64,000 bases of DNA from Pseudomonas sp. SJZ074 (GTDB lineage Bacteria; Pseudomonadota; Gammaproteobacteria; Pseudomonadales; Pseudomonadaceae), in contig NZ_VIUE01000002.1 in NCBI RefSeq assembly GCF_007828215.1, positions 248,001 through 312,000 of the forward strand. The letters are read 5' to 3'. Of this stretch, positions 61,604-64,000 are shown piece by piece. The notes under the pieces are model-generated. The model was not told where the DNA came from. It did no database searches and saw only the letters and a program-made list of their open reading frames with translations. The stretch's first letter is position 1; the number at the start of each line of letters is the position of its first letter. The translations under genes were made by a program, and so were the position numbers.

Positions 61604-62260
61604 ATGAACACGATGAAGATGGTGTTGGCACTGCTGGCCGGCGCGACCAGTTACACGGCATTGGCCGCCGAAAAAACCGTTCCGCTGAACGCCTTCAACA
61701 GCGTTGAAGTCCGCCAGGGCATCAACTTGACGATCAAATGCGCGGCCACCTCGTCCATGGTGGTATCAGGCTCTGCCGATACGCTGGGCAAGCTCCAGGT
61801 GACGACCAACGATAAGGCGTTATTGCTCGTGAATGATGCCGCGAAAAATGATCGCTTGGTCTCCCATACGCTGGATATCACGCTGTATACCAGCGCGCCG
61901 CTGACCGGGCTGACAGGCACGGCCGGGGTCAAGATCGTGGCGCCTGCCTGTGCTGTCGATCAATCCAGGCTGGCGGTCGCCGGCAGCATGGGTGCAGACA
62001 TCCAGATCGAGGGCAAGACCGGTGAGCTGGTGCTTGACCTGGCAATGGGTGGCACCTTCAACAAAAAGCCGCAGCCGTTTACGGCGGATGTGGCCAATGT
62101 GCGCATGAGCATGGGGGCGGAATCGTCCCTGTGCGACATTCCGAAGATCAATGGCAGCCTGTCTGCTGGTGCCCGGATATCGGTCAGCCCATCGGCTCAG
62201 GTCGATACGGGGGCCACGGGCAGTTTCGCCAGCGAAGTTTCAACCTCAGGTTGTTCGTGA
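61604..62260 (+). CDS. Secreted GIN-domain (DUF2807-like) protein
   Basis: The 218-residue product has a signal peptide (MNTMKMVLALLAGATSYTALAA) and a beta-solenoid-like GIN domain: FNSVEVRQGINLTIKC, MVVSGSADTLGKLQV, LTGLTGTAGVKI and repeated Ser/Gly/Ala-rich strands. GIN domains occur in putative adhesins and secreted proteins of unknown role. AAGGAG precedes the ATG, 14 bases after the LLM gene, so it is the last gene of the cluster. An extracytoplasmic protein here might bind the product or give self-protection; this is a guess from position. Confidence 0.72.
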   Translation: MNTMKMVLALLAGATSYTALAAEKTVPLNAFNSVEVRQGINLTIKCAATSSMVVSGSADTLGKLQVTTNDKALLLVNDAAKNDRLVSHTLDITLYTSAPLTGLTGTAGVKIVAPACAVDQSRLAVAGSMGADIQIEGKTGELVLDLAMGGTFNKKPQPFTADVANVRMSMGAESSLCDIPKINGSLSAGARISVSPSAQVDTGATGSFASEVSTSGCS

Positions 62261-62278
62261 TCGCTCGGGAAACCTGCC

Positions 62279-62311
62279 AAGCTCAGTTCTCCAGCCGTGA
62301 GAACTGAGCTT
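62279..62311. terminator. Strong hairpin between convergent genes
   Basis: AAGCTCAGTTCTC and GAGAACTGAGCTT form a perfect 13-bp stem with a 7-base loop, located between the stops of the GIN gene and the opposite phosphopantetheinyl transferase gene. There is no T run, so it may work as a bidirectional, hairpin-only terminator. Confidence 0.7.
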
Positions 62312-62315
62312 GCTA

Positions 62316-62999
62316 TCAGGGGCAATGTAGCTGCCATTGAACCAACGGTTGTTGCGGGCCGACGATCGCCCCATACGCCAGACAAAAACGCCCGTCCCCT
62401 TGTACCTGGCAATAATGAATCTGCCCGCTACTGGCTGGGGGGGCGACCATAACCCGTGCCATCCCGCTCGCCCCCGCCTGCGGGATGACAGAAAAACTCC
62501 CGAGCGGTTGCGTCAGCCCCGTACCCCGGGCTTTCAGCCAGGCCTCCTTGATACTCCAGAGCTGGGTAAACCGAGTGACGTAATTGGCTTCGTCAAGCGC
62601 CAGCCAGCGTTGCTCATCCGGGTGAAAAAAACGCTGGGCAATCGCCTTTTTTACCGCGACCTTTCCGCTGACGCGTTCCAGATCAACTCCGACCTCATGC
62701 TCCCGGCATAGGGCGATTGCGGCCGAGTGAGCGCTGTGGCTCAGGTTGAAATGCAGCCAGGTGTGTTCTGGCAGCCACGGTTTGCCGGTGGCTGTCCTGG
62801 CGATGCGCACCTGATCGACCGGGATCGCCAGGTAGGCCGCGAGCACCTGATGCAACCAACGTTGCGCCTGTTGGCGAACCGTCATTTGCGGCAGCGCATC
62901 GTTAAAGTGCTGCAGCAGGCAGACACCCTGGCCGTCGATCAACTCAGGCAGGAGATTGCAGCGGTAAATTGATGGTGACTTTGCAACCGGTCTGCTCAT
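62316..62999 (-). CDS. Sfp-type 4'-phosphopantetheinyl transferase
   Basis: From ATG 62999 the product is 227 residues, the Sfp length. It has RTATGKPWLP, HFNLSHSAHSAAIA, the Mg-binding VGVDLERV and the signature FTQLWSIKEAWLKARGTGL. It transfers phosphopantetheine from CoA to carrier-protein serines, here most likely Ser44 of carrier 1 and Ser36 of carrier 2. Its 5' end overlaps the sensor kinase gene by 56 bases on the same strand. It is convergent with the biosynthetic genes, but location makes it their natural activator. Other starts further in are possible. Confidence 0.88.
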   Translation of the reverse strand: MSRPVAKSPSIYRCNLLPELIDGQGVCLLQHFNDALPQMTVRQQAQRWLHQVLAAYLAIPVDQVRIARTATGKPWLPEHTWLHFNLSHSAHSAAIALCREHEVGVDLERVSGKVAVKKAIAQRFFHPDEQRWLALDEANYVTRFTQLWSIKEAWLKARGTGLTQPLGSFSVIPQAGASGMARVMVAPPASSGQIHYCQVQGDGRFCLAYGAIVGPQQPLVQWQLHCP

Positions 63000-64000
63000 G
63001 GCGATTTTCCAGGGACAAGTAACCGCCATGGCTTTCGGCAATTTGCCGGCACAGGATCAGGCCGATGCCGGTGCCATTGGGTTTGGTGGTGTAGAAAGGT
63101 ACGAACAGATTCTTCGGATTCGTCAAGCCTACGCCTCGATCGAGGACAGTGATCAGTAAGCGCCCTTTCTCCTCGGCCCATTCGATATCGATACTGTCGG
63201 TGCTACTGCCCATCGACTCATCGGCGTTCTTGATCAGGTTGATCAGTAACTGGTGAATCTGTACCCGGTCGAGGTGAGCCATCAACGGACGCGGTCCGCT
63301 CAGGGTAATCACACGGTGGGAAAACAGCAGCGGCAGCTCCGCCACCAGGGCCGTCAAATCCACCCGTTCCTTCAGCGCCGGCGCCAGTTTGCTCAACTGC
63401 CGGTAGCTGCTGATGAACGCGATCAGTTCGCGGGCCCGCCGGTTAATCAGATCGATGCCCTCAGTAAACCCCGCAGGCAAGTTGTCTGAATGATGCCGAT
63501 AGTGCTGTTGCAGCATCTGACTGATGGAGGCGATCGGGCTGAGGGAGTTGTTGATTTCGTGGCTTATCACGCGGAGCAGATCCTGCCAGGCTTTCTGCTC
63601 CTCCTGACGCAACATGTCGTCGACATCACTGACAAACAGCAACACGTTCTGCACACCGTCCACCATGTAGGTGTCACTGGTCACTTTGTACCGACCCGGC
63701 CGCCCCTCATGATCGGACACGACGGGCTGATCCGTATTGGCATTTTGCAAAAGATTGTCCAGTTGCCAGGCGCTGGCCGTATCGCCAATCAACTTGTCCA
63801 GTGAGGTGCCGAGCATCCGCGAGGCCGCATCATTGCACCAGATCAGCCGATGACTGCCGTCCAGGGCATAGATGGCAACCGTGATGTTGGAAATCACCTT
63901 CTGCAGCAGGAAATCCATTTCCCGCTGCTGTTGGCGGTGGCGCGACAACTGGCAGGAAATGTCATTGATCTGCTCAATGACACCCTCGAAAACCCCCGTT
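62944..64000 (-). CDS. PAS-domain sensor histidine kinase, NtrY-like, N-terminus beyond window
   Basis: The frame is open from the window edge to the stop at 62944 (about 351 residues seen) and remains coding-like upstream of the nominal TTG at 63948 (GVFEGVIEQINDIS), so the gene continues past 64000. It has a PAS domain (AIYALDGSHRLIWCNDAASRML), the phospho-acceptor H-box RVISHEINNSLSPIASISQML, N-box LLINLIKNADESM, and G-boxes VLDRGVGL and GTGIGLILCR. This is the NtrY-type layout. A response regulator is expected outside the window. It shares a transcript with the phosphopantetheinyl transferase. Confidence 0.9.
   Translation of the reverse strand, partial: TGVFEGVIEQINDISCQLSRHRQQQREMDFLLQKVISNITVAIYALDGSHRLIWCNDAASRMLGTSLDKLIGDTASAWQLDNLLQNANTDQPVVSDHEGRPGRYKVTSDTYMVDGVQNVLLFVSDVDDMLRQEEQKAWQDLLRVISHEINNSLSPIASISQMLQQHYRHHSDNLPAGFTEGIDLINRRARELIAFISSYRQLSKLAPALKERVDLTALVAELPLLFSHRVITLSGPRPLMAHLDRVQIHQLLINLIKNADESMGSSTDSIDIEWAEEKGRLLITVLDRGVGLTNPKNLFVPFYTTKPNGTGIGLILCRQIAESHGGYLSLENRHEQTGCKVTINLPLQSPA

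Noticed and set aside
43981..62260. Interpretation as a quinolone (pqs-type) or pyoluteorin-type cluster
   Set aside because: No anthranilate ligase (PqsA), PqsD/E, halogenase or type I PKS genes are present; only the KS pair architecture and the ligase-carrier-flavoprotein theme are shared.
1..64000. tRNA, rRNA, CRISPR arrays, prophage or integrase genes
   Set aside because: Looked for clover-leaf arms, regularly spaced repeats and phage or integrase-type proteins; none found apart from the IS3 remnant.

Overview
The window is chromosomal DNA from a fluorescent-type Pseudomonas, most likely the P. fluorescens group. The pointers are typical Pseudomonas intergenic REP palindromes (cores GTGGGAGCGGGCTTGCTCGC and GTGGCGAGGGGAT...CCC), a galactose dehydrogenase close to the P. 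fluorescens enzyme, an OprD-type porin, a CalA/CalB coniferyl-alcohol pathway and a strong LysR/sigma-54 regulatory style. I see no tRNA, rRNA, CRISPR array or replication origin.

Positions 1-16353 look like ordinary core or soft-core genome. In order they hold a Yip1-type membrane protein (cut by the window edge), CinA, an internally deleted DUF421 protein, a YghA-like SDR, a VOC protein with a TTG start, a MalY/PatB C-S lyase, an IorAB-like molybdenum hydroxylase pair, a response-regulator/GGDEF pair, a DUF2628 protein, D-galactose dehydrogenase, an acyl-CoA dehydrogenase/enoyl-CoA hydratase pair of valine-type catabolism, an HPP protein and UDP-glucose dehydrogenase. Positions 16682-22850 hold a twin-arginine-tagged D-amino-acid-oxidase-like flavoprotein, then two paralogous LysR regulators bracketing an NTF2-like protein and a YcsI/DUF1445 protein, then an OprD porin.

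Positions 23164-37950 form a phenylpropanoid (coniferyl alcohol) utilisation region: calB, an HSL-family esterase, a TetR regulator, an XylR/DmpR-type sigma-54 activator, and a divergent six-gene operon (calA, DUF1302, DUF1329, YCF48-like, MMPL/RND transporter, chemoreceptor). A sigma-54 -24/-12 promoter and a perfect 9-bp inverted repeat precede calA. Positions 37962-41970 hold a LysR regulator and a CitMHS transporter with a split AtuA-type (DUF1446) enzyme.

Positions 41979-43980 are a gene-poor junction with small orphan genes and a decayed IS3-family element. From 43981 to about 62999 lies the most notable object: a tightly coupled biosynthetic cluster of discrete enzymes with no modular NRPS or PKS. 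It has two stand-alone carrier proteins, three stand-alone adenylating ligases that all keep the NRPS A4-type Asp, a PLP fold-III decarboxylase, three KSIII-fold synthases with a Cys-His-His set, two partner KS-like proteins without the catalytic Cys (arranged like PqsB/PqsC), two acyl-CoA-dehydrogenase-like enzymes, a P450, a natural-product luciferase-like monooxygenase, a VOC enzyme, an alpha/beta hydrolase, an orphan 162-residue protein, a secreted GIN-domain protein and an Sfp-type phosphopantetheinyl transferase. The logic reads as: activate amino acids, load them on carriers, decarboxylate or desaturate them while tethered, condense with acyl units through heteromeric KSs, oxidise, release. 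I do not recognise the product. The window ends in a sensor kinase of NtrY type (partial) that overlaps the transferase gene.
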